NCBI GenBank assembly: GCA_030760725.1
Contig: JASWHV010000003.1
Coordinates: 115,042,153 to 115,106,152 of the forward strand
Length of the DNA: 64,000 bases
Direction: 5' to 3'
Origin: Neostapfia colusana
Lineage: Eukaryota > Streptophyta > Magnoliopsida > Poales > Poaceae
Program-made: the position numbers and the translations under genes
Shown here: piece after piece, positions 20,418 to 33,000 of the stretch
Layout: the number at the start of each line of letters is the position of its first letter
How positions within the stretch are numbered: the stretch's first letter is position 1
Notes under the pieces: generated by a model
What the model saw: only the letters and a program-made list of their open reading frames with translations
Told to the model about the DNA's origin: nothing
Databases searched by the model: none

Positions 20418-23400
20418 TATAACACCTCAAAATCTGCTAAAGAGGGGAATTCAAAACTTTTTGGACGTATTGCATGTGGTGCAAAAATTCAAATTCAAAC
20501 TGGAATTCAAATTCAAATCAAAACAGAAAAGAAAAGGAAAAAGAAAAAGAAAACCCTAGCCGGCCAGTGGGCCGAAACCCGCCAGCCGGCCCACTACCTC
20601 CCCGCGCCAGCCCCAAACCCGCGCCCCTCTCTTCCTCTCACTGACACATGGGGCCCGCGTGTCATCTCCTACCTGCCGCGCGCCCCCAACAGCTGGACTC
20701 TTCCCTCGCGCCCGATCGCAACAAACTCCGGAAACCCGTGCCCCCAGCCCGATTCCCGATCCCGGACGACTCCAACTCGATCCCAATAGACCGCCGCCCT
20801 CCTTCGCCTATATAAACGCCGACAATCGCCCTATCCCCCCCCCCCCCCCGATCGGTTGTTCTTCTCTCCGGTGAGAACCGAAGTTTCTACAGCCGATATC
20901 TTTCGATCCTTGCTCAAATTCCCTGATCTAACGTGCTGATCACGTTCCACCGCCGCCGGGGAGCCCTGCAGGTGAAGGAAACGAAGTGTCTTGCGTCCCA
21001 ACGCCCCCCCTGACGTGCACCGAAGATCGTCGCCGTTGAAGCTCGCCGCCGACCGACTTCCAGGACCTCCGAGTGCTGGAAAACCCCTCGGTGAGCATCC
21101 CATACCCCTCCGCAGCCGATCCATGCAAAAAGATGCGAGTTCTAACGAGTAGCGGCAAAAGCCGAGGCTGCGCCGGCGAGATCGCCACCCCCGCCGCCGC
21201 GCGCCGCCGCACGCGCGGGCTGGCTTCGGCCATGCGACGTGGCCCCTTGAGGGTCGTCTATTTTAAATCGCAAGGTAGAGTTAAAACTCGCGCGTACCGG
21301 TTCGGCGATCTAATCTGAGCCGTCTTTTTTAAATCGGACGGTCCACATCAGCCCCGCGTTATAAAGGTCGGGATTCTTACGCGCTACCCCCTAGGGATCT
21401 CGGAAAACACGAGCTAGCCCCGGAAACTTCTGATCTAGCCCCTGGAACTTCAGAAATTCGTGTAAATTCATTTAAAAATCAGTTTTAGCCCCTGGACTTA
21501 ATAAAAATTAGGAAAACCTCTCTGTTATGTGTAGTTAGACCCCTGGAAATTTATGAAATAGCAAATTAGACCCTGCAGTAGGGTGGATTTACCTTTTTGA
21601 CCTTATATGATATTAAATTCAGAAATTTGAATATGTGACTAGGATTTAAATTTAAAAGGTAAGGCAAACACATGTGCAAATTCAAATTTAAACTCTCCTA
21701 GCACTTGGAAAACTTTAGAATGAGTTAAAAATAGATTTTAGACTGAAATGAATCTGTCTAATTGTTGTTCATATTTATTAGTTATAGGAACACATTTCTT
21801 TAGGCTAGGAAATAATTCTGAAAAATGATAAAATAAATTTAAATTAGTTCACATCAGAGGAGAAGTTCAAAAATATATTATTTAATATTTTAGATCAGAA
21901 CCTATTCTGTTTAGGTGATATGTCCTACTATCTAATATTAAAACCCACTTTTAGGCATAGAAAATAAACCTGAAAAATATAGGAAAATAGGTATGCATAA
22001 TTAGAAAATGATAAATGAAGTCTCCAAATCTAAAAACTTCAGTTTAGGATTTGGTAGAAGATCTGAAAACCTATTTGGAGTAGGAAATTACCTTCCATGC
22101 AAACTTGGTAGTTAAGAAGTATATTAATTAAATATAAAGAATTTGTTCAAATTTAAAATTCATATATAGTGTGCAAACAGAAATCTGAATACAAAAGTTA
22201 GAAATCATATACATATGTTTAAAAGTGCATGTAGGCTAAAAATCAATACATCTAGAGTAACCACAACACTTAGAAATGTGAATGACTATCATATGTATGT
22301 ATGTGTGGGTTGTATGAAGTGAAAGTGTGAACTATGTCTTATGGATTGTTATTTTCTTTTGCTATGTGTATTGGCATGAGTAGAACCTGCCCTAGAGCAA
22401 GTTCTCCCTTTCCAAGACCAAGACTTTTCATTCCCAGAGCAGCAGGAAGAAGACAAGTGTCCTTGACCACTTTGATCCTATGCTAGGATGTGTAGATAGA
22501 ATTATTTGCATTGCCAATTGAAATATGAAACCCATGCTAGGAAGTTTCCCTAGAATTGCATTACCTTGTTTCCTTGTAGCTTGGGTTGGGATTTATTTTA
22601 TCATATCATTTATTTACATGCTTATGCTTAGCCATGCTTAGAATGGGATAATTGGGATATGAGATCATCAATTTATTTACCTTACTCTTGAATGAGATAT
22701 TATGAGTTATGTAGAGGTAGGGATCGAGGCAAGTTGGATGAATTGGTTGGTGCTTGGTGCACGAGACTCAGGTTTGTGTTTAGTACTTGTCTGGATCCGA
22801 AGGACCGGTTCATGAAGCATGTAACCTGGCTTTACCGTGCCAACCACATGCTGAGATGGGCAGCTTGGCCAATTAATTAGGTGTATCCCTAGCGTAGTAT
22901 GGGTGTGTTGGATGGTGCGGGGAATAGGTGTCAGCTGGACTACCATATGAACCGCAAGACTCAAGAGGGGGCCACTGCAGCGGGGTTGGAGCCTCTTGTA
23001 TGCTGTTAGGGGTGAAACCTCAGTGGGCCCACGCTCGTCGGGAATCCCTTTGTAAAGGCTTCGTAGTGATCTCCTGGCTACACACCTGGAAAGTGTGAAT
23101 GTGGTTCGCGGCCACTGGCATAATAGAGGTTCTTTTAGTCCACCGGCAACGGGGGATGAAATCACTACATGTGGGTACAGTGGTGCAAACTCTGCAGAGT
23201 CAAAACTATCATGACAGTCGTGCTCACGGTCAAGAGCGTATTGGACTTATTCATGATTAGAGGATGATGGATTGGGAAGTTGTGAATGTTGAGCGGGAAG
23301 CTTAACATTGGAGATGAGACTATGTTATTTGATAATGATGATGGGTTGAGGGATTGGGAGCCATTTCACCTGTGTAGTAGTGTAGGTGCTTAATAAGCTA

Positions 23401-23850
23401 AGGTGATAGGTATTAATTGCATAGTGCTTTAACCATGAGTTCAACCTCTCCTTGGTCTGGCCATACATGACATAACTTTCCCACACTTGTTGAGTACCAA
23501 CGGTACTCAAACTTGCATATTTGTTGGTTTAAATTGCTGCTCAGGTCAAGGGGATGATGTGGTGTTTAATGACCAAGACTTCGGACCCGAAGAAGGATTC
23601 TAGGTTCATCGAGTCCCCCGGGCAACGCCTGTGATGGAGCCCACAAGATTTATATTCCGCTGCTGTTTTATTTACATATTATGAACTTATTATCGTCCAT
23701 CGAGACGTATGCTATGTAAGACTTATTTATATTCGACACCTGGCTTGTAATAAATGGTGTTTCACTATTTGTCATCACATGTATGAGAAAATGATCCTGG
23801 CATACATGTGATATTCACCCCGTTGTTCTTCGGAGAAACCGGGTGTGACA
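20418..23850 (+). repeat. 3' LTR of element A
   Basis: The start reads TATAACACC (the TG is mutated to TA) and the end is GGTGTGACA, 3433 bp. It is collinear with 738-4143; the main length difference is 26 bp at about 22526-22551 (present here, absent in the 5' LTR and in the solo LTR region). TATATAAA lies at 20809, a donor-like GTGAG at 20871, exon-like blocks at 22384-22452 and from 23545, and AATAAA near 23748. The GC donor after the first block is mutated to AC in this copy. Confidence 0.95.
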
Positions 23851-23855
23851 GGCCC

Positions 23856-24933
23856 TGTTGAACAAGTTTGAGTTGTGTACCGGACTCATGCTGGTATTAT
23901 GGGACCCAGTAAACCGATGTACCTCGGGAAGCTGTCATTGAGCCTTTTCGGGTCGCCTCAGGCGAGACGGCCGGTGTGCAGTATGTGGGGAACATTATCA
24001 TGACATCTCATGCCGGCAGGTGCACCATGAGAGTGGCTACTGTATGGGGCGACTTGATCGATTCAACGGGGGTGAAACGGGGAAATTTCTGCCACGTACG
24101 TCGTCAGTGATGGTTGCTGTAGGCAACATCGAGTACGGGCGTACGTGTCGTGTAGTCCGGGTGTTATTGATTCGAATCACCGTCGCTCGCGGGATGGATC
24201 GAGCATACTTGTTCTCACAGTCGTGACGTAGTAAGAACTTGCATGAGAAAGGAACTAATCATATTGGTTTGAAGTTAATACTATCTTTGTAATGTATCTT
24301 TGATGATTAGCTAGTGCAAACTCGATTCTTTTATGCCGTGAGCAAATTACATCGGGAAAAGCGTTTCTTGTTTGATTGTGGACTCCCGTTGTGGCGTGCC
24401 CAAGGTTACTTAAAAATGCTGAATTAATACCTGAAAGTAAGGATTCACTTTTAGGCGAGTTTATTACGCATTATGCCATCCTACTTTAGGTTCATAACCT
24501 CACATAGAGTTTCATGTTTAGGGTGACGGTTAAGTCCTGCTGAGCGTTATGCTCACGGATGCTATCCGAGTTGTTTTGCAGGTATTTGACTTCATGCTTA
24601 TGAAGGGATGCCGATGAGACTCGGGAACCTCCGAGTGGTTACTCAAGAGCATCCTCGTCACTGCAGATTGTTCTTCGTGTTGCTAGTAAAAAACGTCTGG
24701 GGGCTGGACCGTTTCTTTGTTGCTAGTCTAGAAATGAGTCGTGAGACTGATAATCATCTGCTGTAGTTTATTTTGAGATAAGTATTTGTAAAACACTTTT
24801 GTACGCTTCCGCAAATGATTTATGTAATGTGGTGTGTTTCATCGATCCGTGTGCTATTGGGTGCCGCATATCACGGCACCACCCAACGAGGTCCTGTTTG
24901 GGGCGAGGTCCTGTCGTCGATGGGGCCCTCACA
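23856..24933 (+). mobile_element. Family-B gypsy LTR, copy 1, right part
   Basis: Continues 1-737 after element A. It aligns with the last kilobase of the B1 LTR (41640-42613), including the 'cctatcgtgctcacgg'-like segment, an acceptor-like 'gttgttttgcag' near 24580, and the conserved 'gggtgccgcat...cggcaccaccc' end block. It ends at about 24933 (CTCACA), where the next LTR copy begins in mid-sequence. Confidence 0.75.
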
Positions 24934-27900
24934 CCAAGCGCACAGCACCCCTTCGCACTGCAAAACGGCACTAGGTGATCATCCTCTACCTCCTCAGCGC
25001 AAAAAACTTGTGGCTCCCGACGTTCCCCACCCTAGAGGAGTTGGTGTTGCGGCAACCCGAGAAGAACCGACGAGCAAGCTCACGTGGACAGCTCACCACA
25101 GTGGGTTTCACTCTCGAGCAAAGACACTCAGAGGTGCGCTGGACCACCGTGGTGCTTCTCCCCGAAGCTCAGCTCGAACGGGGATCTCTAGCGGCCGAAT
25201 TCGGAGTTTTCCTCCCGATGCACCACCATGGACCCTTCGGTAAGGATCTCTGAAATTCGTGCTTAATTATCACTTAGGAATCACCAAATCATGCACAAAT
25301 GAGCTAGACTCGTTGCGATCCAAATTCCTTCGCAAACCTAGCTTAGAACCGAGTAGTTGCAGCTAATTCCAAGCTTTCCGATCGGCGGCCATGGCGGGAA
25401 CGGCCGGGCGCACGGTGAAACCCTAGTAGCCACCATTTCCGAGCTATTTTGTGCCCAAGTCGATCTTCCTTAGGTGCCACTGCTGCTGTAGAGCCGAGGA
25501 ACCGGGTGTTTGGCGGTCGGGAGAAGTGGGCTGGGGTCGCCAAGCTTCACCAAATGTCGCCGGCCGTCGCCGGCATAGTTCCGGCCCTCTAGCGCCCGTA
25601 CCAACCTCGCCAATGAGTTCCTCGACCCCGAAACCCCCTGGGCGGCGAGTATCGGGCTGAGAAGCGGCCGAGAAGCCGAGTCCGGCGAGGGCGCCGCCAC
25701 TGCCGGCGAGGGGGAGGCGCGGGCTCGGGAAACCAACTGAGGAAGAAGAAGACCCGGGGCTGGCCCACCTGTCAGCGGGTATAATTTAAAAACTGGGATC
25801 CTCTATGGCCGGGGATCGGGTGTGAATACCCGGATTGCAACCCTGTGGCCCGTGTGTCCGCGTATCTCATTGGCTGCCATTTAAACAGTGGGTCCGGGTA
25901 GGTTTTCTGTGGGAAATTAATTTCAGATTTCAAGCAAAGTTTAGAAATTCATAACTTGTGCTAGGAAACTATAAATCGGGTGATTCAAAATTGGTTAGAT
26001 TAATCTTGGCAAGATCTATCTAAATGTTCAACCCAATTCGTATTAAAGTCATTATTTAATTCTGGAAAATTCTTTAAAACTTTTCAGACAAAGAATTTTA
26101 GAGGGAGTTTGGTTCATCCAAAAATCTTCAAATTTCGCCAGAATATTCTTTAGGATGTTAGTGAACTCCTGAAAAAATTTCATCTCATTTGGAGTTGATT
26201 TGTTTAGGAGAATTCTGATTTCAAGTTGCTGTGTTCAAATGAATACAGAAATAATTTCAGAGAATTTCCAAAACTTGGAAATTCAGTTCTAGGCAATTCT
26301 TAGCTCCAAAACTCCTAGTAAAATTCATGCAGGCTCTATGAACTATAATTTAAATTGTAGTTCACTAAGTTTGACATGAACATGTGAGTTACTTCAGAAT
26401 TAATTCCTTTTTGCTTAATTGCTTAGAGAATTGTTCTGAATAAACCACTCAGTGAAAAGTGCTAAATTTTGATCCAGATGGCTTTCTTGTGACAGGAAGC
26501 TCAAAAGAAAATTTTCAGCTCCATTGGAGCTCTGGATCACCACTGTTCTGTTCAACCTCTTTAGGTGATCAAAATACAAGTGGAAAAGACATTTAGCACT
26601 TGATCATGTTGATTAACCCAAAACCAACCACTAGCACCAGTGTCATTTTAAATTCTTAAACAGAGTTCCAGTTTTAAACTTGTCATTAGAACTTGATAGC
26701 AAAAGCTTTACAATTAAACACATATGCATATTCATAACGTGTAGCATATACGTGAAGATTGTGAAGCAACCGAAGTGGAGATCAAGAGGGAGGAAAGCGA
26801 GTAATCAAGCCTCAAGTGGTCTTCACTAACTGGATATATACTTAGTCACTTGCAAAACCAAGGCAAGCTCCAGTTTGCATTTAAGTTGTTTTATAAAGTT
26901 TACTTTGTTCACTATTATGGTTTAGAGTTTGTATGTGCATTAGGTCAGGAAGGTTTTATACTCCAAATGCGTGACCAAAGAAACCCTCGAGTCAAGGGTA
27001 GAAGACGTATCCACGCTGTAGAATAATGTCGTGCTAAATAGGCTATGACACCCGGTAGAAGTCAAGTAGTTGGAATCTACTCGCGAGCTATAGTTCGGGA
27101 TCACACGGGTATGATTTAAAGAGGCAAACTAAATTTTAAGTTTCCAAAAATGAGACCGGGCAGGAGGGTTAGGCAGCGACAAGATGAGGTCTTGGTCGAG
27201 TAGCTCTACCTGTATCGGTTAAGGACCGAAGCGTGTGCAGCCCCGCTGAGCAAGTATTGAGTTGTGTATCGGGTGCTTACTGCTATATGGGACTCAGGAA
27301 ACCGATGTACCAGGTTAACTGGATTGTAGAGGCATACCACATCGTCTCGTTAGACCTATGAGCCCGAGACGGCGCGACCGGTTCTACAGTCAGGTGTCCT
27401 ACGAAAGGTTGTCACATACGACGTAATGAAGGACACCAGATTTGGGTCTTCAGAGGTGGGCGTATGTGTCGAGTTATCCGGGCAGTGTTTGATTCGAATC
27501 ACCGTCCCTCGCGGATATGAGTACCGCTTGCTCACTGCGTTGTGACGTAGTAAGCAAGTTGTGTAATAACGGTTTGCAAGTTTTAATTGCTGTTATGAGA
27601 ATTCAAATTGCATGAAAACCATGGATGAAGTAGAGCTAGAGCAAATTAAAGTTATTTTTCACCTTGGGACAAGTAGCATTGGAATGAAGCGTTTCTTGTT
27701 TGATTGTGGAGTTCCAATGTTGCTCGGCGCAAGGTCATTACTATGATGGCTAAAATCTGAAAGTTAAGGATGAACGTGTAGGCGAGTCTTTGTGCAGCTT
27801 AATTGTTTACTATCTTAAGTTACCCTCATGTAGAGTTGCATGCTTTAAGAGAGACGGTTAAATCTTGCTGAGCCTTTGTGCTCACTCTTGCTATATGAGT

Positions 27901-28243
27901 GATTTTGCAGGTTAATATAGACGCGTATGAAGAAGGTTGTCCAGTGAGACTCGGAGACTTCCGAGTCATGTAACACATGGAGAATCCAGCCGCTGCAATG
28001 TCTTCGTGTTGCTAGTGAGAGGAGTCCGCGGGCTAGACCTCTTCTTGAGTGCTCATTAGTATTCGACGTGAGCTGTACATAGACTTCCGTTGTAGCTATT
28101 TGATGTAAACTATTTACAAAGAACACTTGTAAGCTTCCGTTTTTGATTTATGTAATACAGTTTCTTTATATGTGTGCTGTCGGGTGCCGCATAACACGAC
28201 ACCACCCAATGCGATTCCCGAGCGAGCGGCACGGCCCTGTGAC
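24934..28243 (+). mobile_element. Family-B gypsy LTR, copy 2 (left-truncated)
   Basis: Begins at a point equal to about 39500 of the B1 LTR ('cctctacctcctcagc') and runs to the family end near 28243 (CTGTGACA). It contains the GC-rich leader (24950-25750), a donor-like GTAAGG at 25240, AT-rich middle (25900-26750), a GGCAAGC site at about 26870, and an acceptor-like 'gtgattttgcag' near 27912. ORFs inside are short and not recognised as real genes. The missing left 0.9 kb and the direct abutment to copy 1 suggest deletion or unequal recombination. Confidence 0.75.
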
Positions 28244-28398
28244 ACGGGTCGGTTCCCCTCAGAGCATTCCTAACAAAGTTTAAGAGTTAATCATATGCTC
28301 AGCCCCTATAAGGTGCATGTGGAAAAACCACTTTTGCATTATGTGAGTTCATCTTCTAATTATCTATTGATTGTGGTTACTTGCTCTTCAAATGTATT
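28244..28398 (+). other. Unassigned sequence left of the hAT elements
   Basis: No gene is seen. With the hAT elements and the solo LTR removed, this piece joins 28884-28916, 29995-30028 and 33331 onward into one continuous stretch that leads into family-B LTR copy 3. It may be the start of copy 3, but resemblance to the first 500 bp of the B1 LTR is not clear by eye. Confidence 0.4.
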
Positions 28399-28883
28399 TA
28401 GGGATGGCAATCGCATCCGCGGGTGCGGGTGGGATTTTGCAATCGCGGGTCTAACCCGCACCAGACCCGACTTGTGGCGGGTGCGGGTGCGGGTTTTATT
28501 TTGCACCCGCGGGTACCTGATGGGCACCCGAAATGATTTATGTTTATAATTTTAAAGTCAAATTTGATTGTGTTATATTATTTAATTGGTTCATATTACT
28601 TATCAAGACCTATATTTATAATCTTTATAAGTAACTTAATACTTTTTGTTGTATTGTCATTCAAAATGGATGATTTTTTAGACTTATTTTATTAAATGTT
28701 CTAGTATGTTTATAAAAAAGTCAAACCCGACGGGCACCCAAAACCCGCCCGAAACCAGACGGGTGCAGGTGCGAATTTTCACCCATGGGTGCAGGTGCGG
28801 GTGTCAAATTCCACCCGCAACCTTTTTTGTTTCGGGCAGGTTTTTGCTCCACCCGACCCGAAACCGACCCATTGCCATCCCTA
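28399..28883. mobile_element. Small nonautonomous hAT element (485 bp)
   Basis: Terminal inverted repeats TAGGGATGGCAA (28399) and TTGCCATCCCTA (ends 28883). The 8-bp target duplication AATGTATT is perfect (28391-28398 and 28884-28891), diagnostic of hAT. Subterminal regions repeat CGGGTGCGGGT and complementary CACCCGC motifs that may bind transposase. No coding capacity. Confidence 0.93.
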
Positions 28884-28924
28884 AATGTATTCATGTGTTT
28901 ACCACAAATGAGGTGAGGTGTGGG

Positions 28925-29986
28925 TAGGGATGAAAACGGATTGGATATTTTCCTATCCGTCCGCAACCGTTACCGAAGATATCCGATCCATATCCATTTT
29001 GATCGGATTTTTTCGGATACGGATATGGATTCGGATATTTTAAATCGGATATCGGATCGGATATGGTTTTCGCCAGAATCCATCCGTTTTATCGGATATC
29101 CATATTGGGTCGGATATATCCGAATAATATCCGAGATATATCCGACCCAATAAATTCAATTGGGCCTGCAGCCAGCCACAGCCCACAGGCCAGAGGCCAC
29201 AGCCACCTTCCCTATGGCCCTACCCGGCTACTCCGAGGCCCGAGCCCGAGCGGAGTCCTCCTCCACCTCCAGTCTTGCCTCCGACCTAGGGTTTACTAGT
29301 TTGCCATTGCCACAGGCCATAGCGCCACCGCCGGCCAAGCGCCCCAGCCGCCATCCTCGACCTCCACGGCTCCGCCCCGGTTGTCGCCGGCTGGCCGCTC
29401 GCCGATGCCGCCCCTGACGCCCCGACCCGGTCCACCGCCGCCCGACCTCCGCCCCTGACTCCCGATTCCCGAGCCATCGCCGCCGCCCCGACGCGCCGCC
29501 GGCCCCGAGGCCCCGACGCCCAACAGGCCCCTGAGCGACCGAGCCCCCGAAGGCCCCGACGCCCAACAGGCCCCTGAGCGGCCGAGCCCCCGAAGGCCCC
29601 GACGCCCAACAGGCCCCTAAGCGGCCGAGCCCCCGAAGGCCCCGACGCCCAACAGACCCCCGAGCCCCCGACGGCCTCCGAGTTCGAGCCCCCGACGGCT
29701 GCCTCCCCCGAACCATGTATGAATTTGATGTGGATGTACTTTGAATTAAATGTATGAACTATGAATTATATGTTACTTGTGAAATATTTTACCGAAATAA
29801 ATATCCGAATTCCGTCCGATATCCATATTTTTCTGATCCGATGAATCCATTTCCGATACATCCGACATATCCGATACCATATCCGTTTTCGACAACATCC
29901 GATCCAATCCGTTTCCGAAATTTTTAATATGAATATGGATATGGAAAAGCATTTTATCCGTCCATATCCGTCTGTTTTCATCCCTA
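28925..29986. mobile_element. Ds-like nonautonomous hAT element (1062 bp)
   Basis: The ends TAGGGATGAAA and TTTCATCCCTA match the maize Ac/Ds 11-bp termini apart from the outermost base. The 8-bp duplication GGTGTGGG is perfect (28917-28924 and 29987-29994). Both ends are packed with GGATAT and ATCCGA repeats, while the core (29161-29720) is very GC-rich and holds a 43-bp tandem repeat. The GC-rich ORFs on either strand are compositional and no transposase is seen, so it would need a transposase in trans. Confidence 0.95.
29511..29682. repeat. 43-bp GC-rich tandem repeat, four copies
   Basis: Copies of the 43-bp unit start at 29511, 29554, 29597 and 29640 (landmark CCCCGACGCCCAACAG). Differences between copies are few (GACC/GGCC, TGAG/TAAG). 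It forms the core of the Ds-like element and creates long artefactual ORFs on both strands because 43 is not a multiple of 3. Confidence 0.9.
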
Positions 29987-30028
29987 GGTGTGGGTGTGAT
30001 GAACACTTTTAGCAAGTGAAAAACTTGG

Positions 30029-33000
30029 TGTAACACCCCAAAATCTGTTAAGAGGGAAATTTAAAATTTTTTGGACGTATTGCATGTGGTGCAGAAATTC
30101 AAATTCAAATCAAAACAGAAAAGAAAAGGAAAAAGAAAAAAAATAAAACCCAACCGGCCAGTGGGTCGAAACCCACCAGCCGGCCCACCATTTCCCCGCG
30201 CCAGCCCACAGCCGTGCGCCCCTCTCTTCCTCTCACTGACACGCGGGGCCCGCATGTCATCCCCCACCTCTCGCGCGCTCGGCCGACCCCGGGACTCTCC
30301 TCTCTCCCGAATCCAAACAACCTCCGAAAAACCGCGCCAACAGCCCGATCTTCGGCCCCGGACGCTGCTATATAACCCATTCGATCCTCCGCCGCCTCCC
30401 GTCGTGAAATTCCAGCACCGAAACTCGCCGAATTCCCCAGCGAACTCCAATTTTCTCTCCGGTGAGAACCGAAGCTCCGATCACCGTTTTCTCTCGATCC
30501 TTGCCCGGGTTTTCTGATCTAACGCGCTGATCATGTTCCACCGCCTCCGGGGAATCACGCAGGTGCAGAAAACTCGGTGTTTTGCACCCTAGACGCAGCT
30601 CCGGCGAGCACCGCCGCTATTTCATCTCGGACCTCGCTGCCGACCGTCTTCCAGGACCTCCGAGCTCAAGAAAAACCCCGAGGTGAGATCCCCGACCTCC
30701 CCTCTACCATTCTATGCCATGAAATCCCAGTTTTAGGAGGCATAGACGAATATCCGAAGTTCTTCGGCGAGATCGCCGCCTCCCGCCGCCGCGCGCCGCT
30801 GGGCAGCGCCGCCCGCGCACGGCCAGGGCGACGTGGCCCCCTGAGGCCCGTCCATTTTAAATCGTGCGGTTCCTATTAGATCTAACCCATACCGCTTCGC
30901 GTTATAATCTCAGCCGTCTATTTTAAATCGGACGGTCCACGTCGGCCCCGCATTATAAAGGTCGGGATTCTTACGCGCTACCCCCTGGGGATCTCGGAAA
31001 ACACGAGCTAGCCCCAGAAACTTCTGATCTAGCCCCTGGAACTTTAGAAATTCGTGTAAATTCATTTAAAAATCAGTGCCCCTGGACTTAATAAAAATTA
31101 GGAAAACCCCTCTGTTATGTGTAGTTAGACCCCTGGAAATTTATGAAATAATAAATTAGACCCTGTAGTAGGGTGGATTTACCTTTTTGACCCTATATAA
31201 TACTAAATTCTGAAATTTGAATATGTGATTAGAATTTAAATTTAAAAGGTGAGGCAAACACATTGTAAATTCAAATTTAAACTCTCCTGGCACTTGGAAA
31301 ACTTTAGAATGAGTTAAAAATAGATTTTAAGCTGAAATGAATCTGTCTAATTGATTGTTCACATTTATTAGTTATAGGGACACATTTTTAGGCGGAAATA
31401 ATTCTGAAAACTGATAAAATAAATTTAAATTAGTTCACATCAGAGAAGAAGTTCAAAAATATATTATTTAATATTTTAGATCAGAACCTATTCTGTTTAG
31501 ATGATATGTCCTACTATTTAATATTAAAACTCACTTTTATGCATAGAAAATAAATCTGAAAATATAGGAAAAAAGGTATGCATAATTAGAAAATGATAAA
31601 TGAAGTCTCCAAATCCAAAAACTTCAGTTTAGGATTTAGTAGAAGATCTGAAAACCTATTTGGAGTAGGAAATTACCTTCCATGCAAACTTGGTAGTTAA
31701 GAAGTATATTAATTAAATATAAAGAATTTGTTCAAATTGAAAATTCATATATAGTGTGCAAACAGAAATCTGAATACAAAAGTTAGAAATCATATACATA
31801 TGTTTAAAAGTGCATGTAGGCTAAAAATCAACACATCTAGAGTAACCACAACACTTAGAAATGTAAATGACTATCATATGTATGTATGTGTGGAGTGAAA
31901 GTGTGAACTATGTCTTATGGATTGTTGTTTTCTTTTGCTATGTGCATTGGCATGAGTAGAACCTGCCCCAGAGCAAGTTCCCCCTTTCCAAGACCAAGAC
32001 TTTCCATTCTCAGAGCAGCAGGAAGAAGGCAAGTGTCCTTGACCACTTTGATCCTATACTAGGATGTGTAGTATTTTATCATGTCATTTATTATCATGCT
32101 TATGCTTAGCCATGCTTAGAATGGGAAAATTGGGATATGAGATCATCAATTTATTTACCTTACTCTTGAATGAGATATTATGAGTTATGTAGAGGTAGGG
32201 ATCGAGGCAAGTTGGATGATTTGGTTGGTGCTCGGTGCACGAGACTCGAGTTTGTGTTTAGTACTTGCCTGGATCCTAAGGACCGGTTCATGGAGCATGT
32301 AACCTGGCTTTACCGTGCCAACCACATGCTGAGATGGGGCAGCTTGGCCAATTAATTAGGTGTATCCCCGGCGTAGTATGGGTGTGTTGGATGGTGCGGG
32401 GAATAGGTATCAGCTGGACTACCATATAAACCGCAAGGCTCAAGAGGGGGCCACTGCAGCGGGGTTGGAGCCTCTTGTATGCTGTTAGGGGTGAAACCTC
32501 AGTGGGCCCACGCTCGTCGGGAATCCCTTTGTAAAGGCTTCGTAGTGATCTCCTGGCTACACACCTGGGAAGTGTGAATGTGGTTCATGGCCACTGGCAT
32601 AATGGAGGTTCTTTTAGTCCACCCGGCAACGGGGGATGAAATCACTACATGTTGGTACAGTGGTGCAAACTCTGCAGAGTCAAAACTGTCATGACAGCCG
32701 TGCTCACGGTCAAGAGCGGCTTGGACTTATTCATGATTAGAGGATGATGACTTTGGAAGTTGTGGATGTTAAGCAGGGAGCTTAACATTGGAAATGATGT
32801 TATGGTTATTTGATTATGATGATGGGTTGGGAGATTGGGACCATTTCACCTGTGTACTAATGTAGGTGCTTAATAAGCTAAGGTGGTAGGTAATAATTGC
32901 GTAGTGCTTTAACCATGAGTTCAACCTCTCCTTGATCTAGCCATGCATGACATAACTTTCTCACACTTGCTGAGTACCCACGGTACTCAAACTTGCATAT

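Larger units (their letters stand above)
738..23850 (+). mobile_element. Ty3/gypsy chromovirus-type LTR retrotransposon (element A), nested host of a copia element
   Basis: A complete but dead element on the plus strand: 5' LTR 738-4143, initiator-tRNA-Met primer site, orf0, gag, protease, reverse transcriptase, RNase H, integrase, chromodomain, polypurine tract, 3' LTR 20418-23850. The 5-bp target duplication GGCCC is perfect (733-737 and 23851-23855). The C-terminal chromodomain places it with Tekay/Del-like chromoviruses. An extra ORF before gag is known from the rice RIRE3/RIRE8 type, which suggests kinship with that group (inference). A 10.5-kb reverse-strand copia element interrupts the RT. 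Many stops and at least two frameshifts mean it cannot encode its own proteins. Confidence 0.95.

Noticed and set aside
29228..29716. Long overlapping ORFs on the minus strand of the Ds-like element
   Set aside because: Three frames are open together because of GC-rich 43-bp repeats; the products are Gly/Arg-rich low complexity with no domain.
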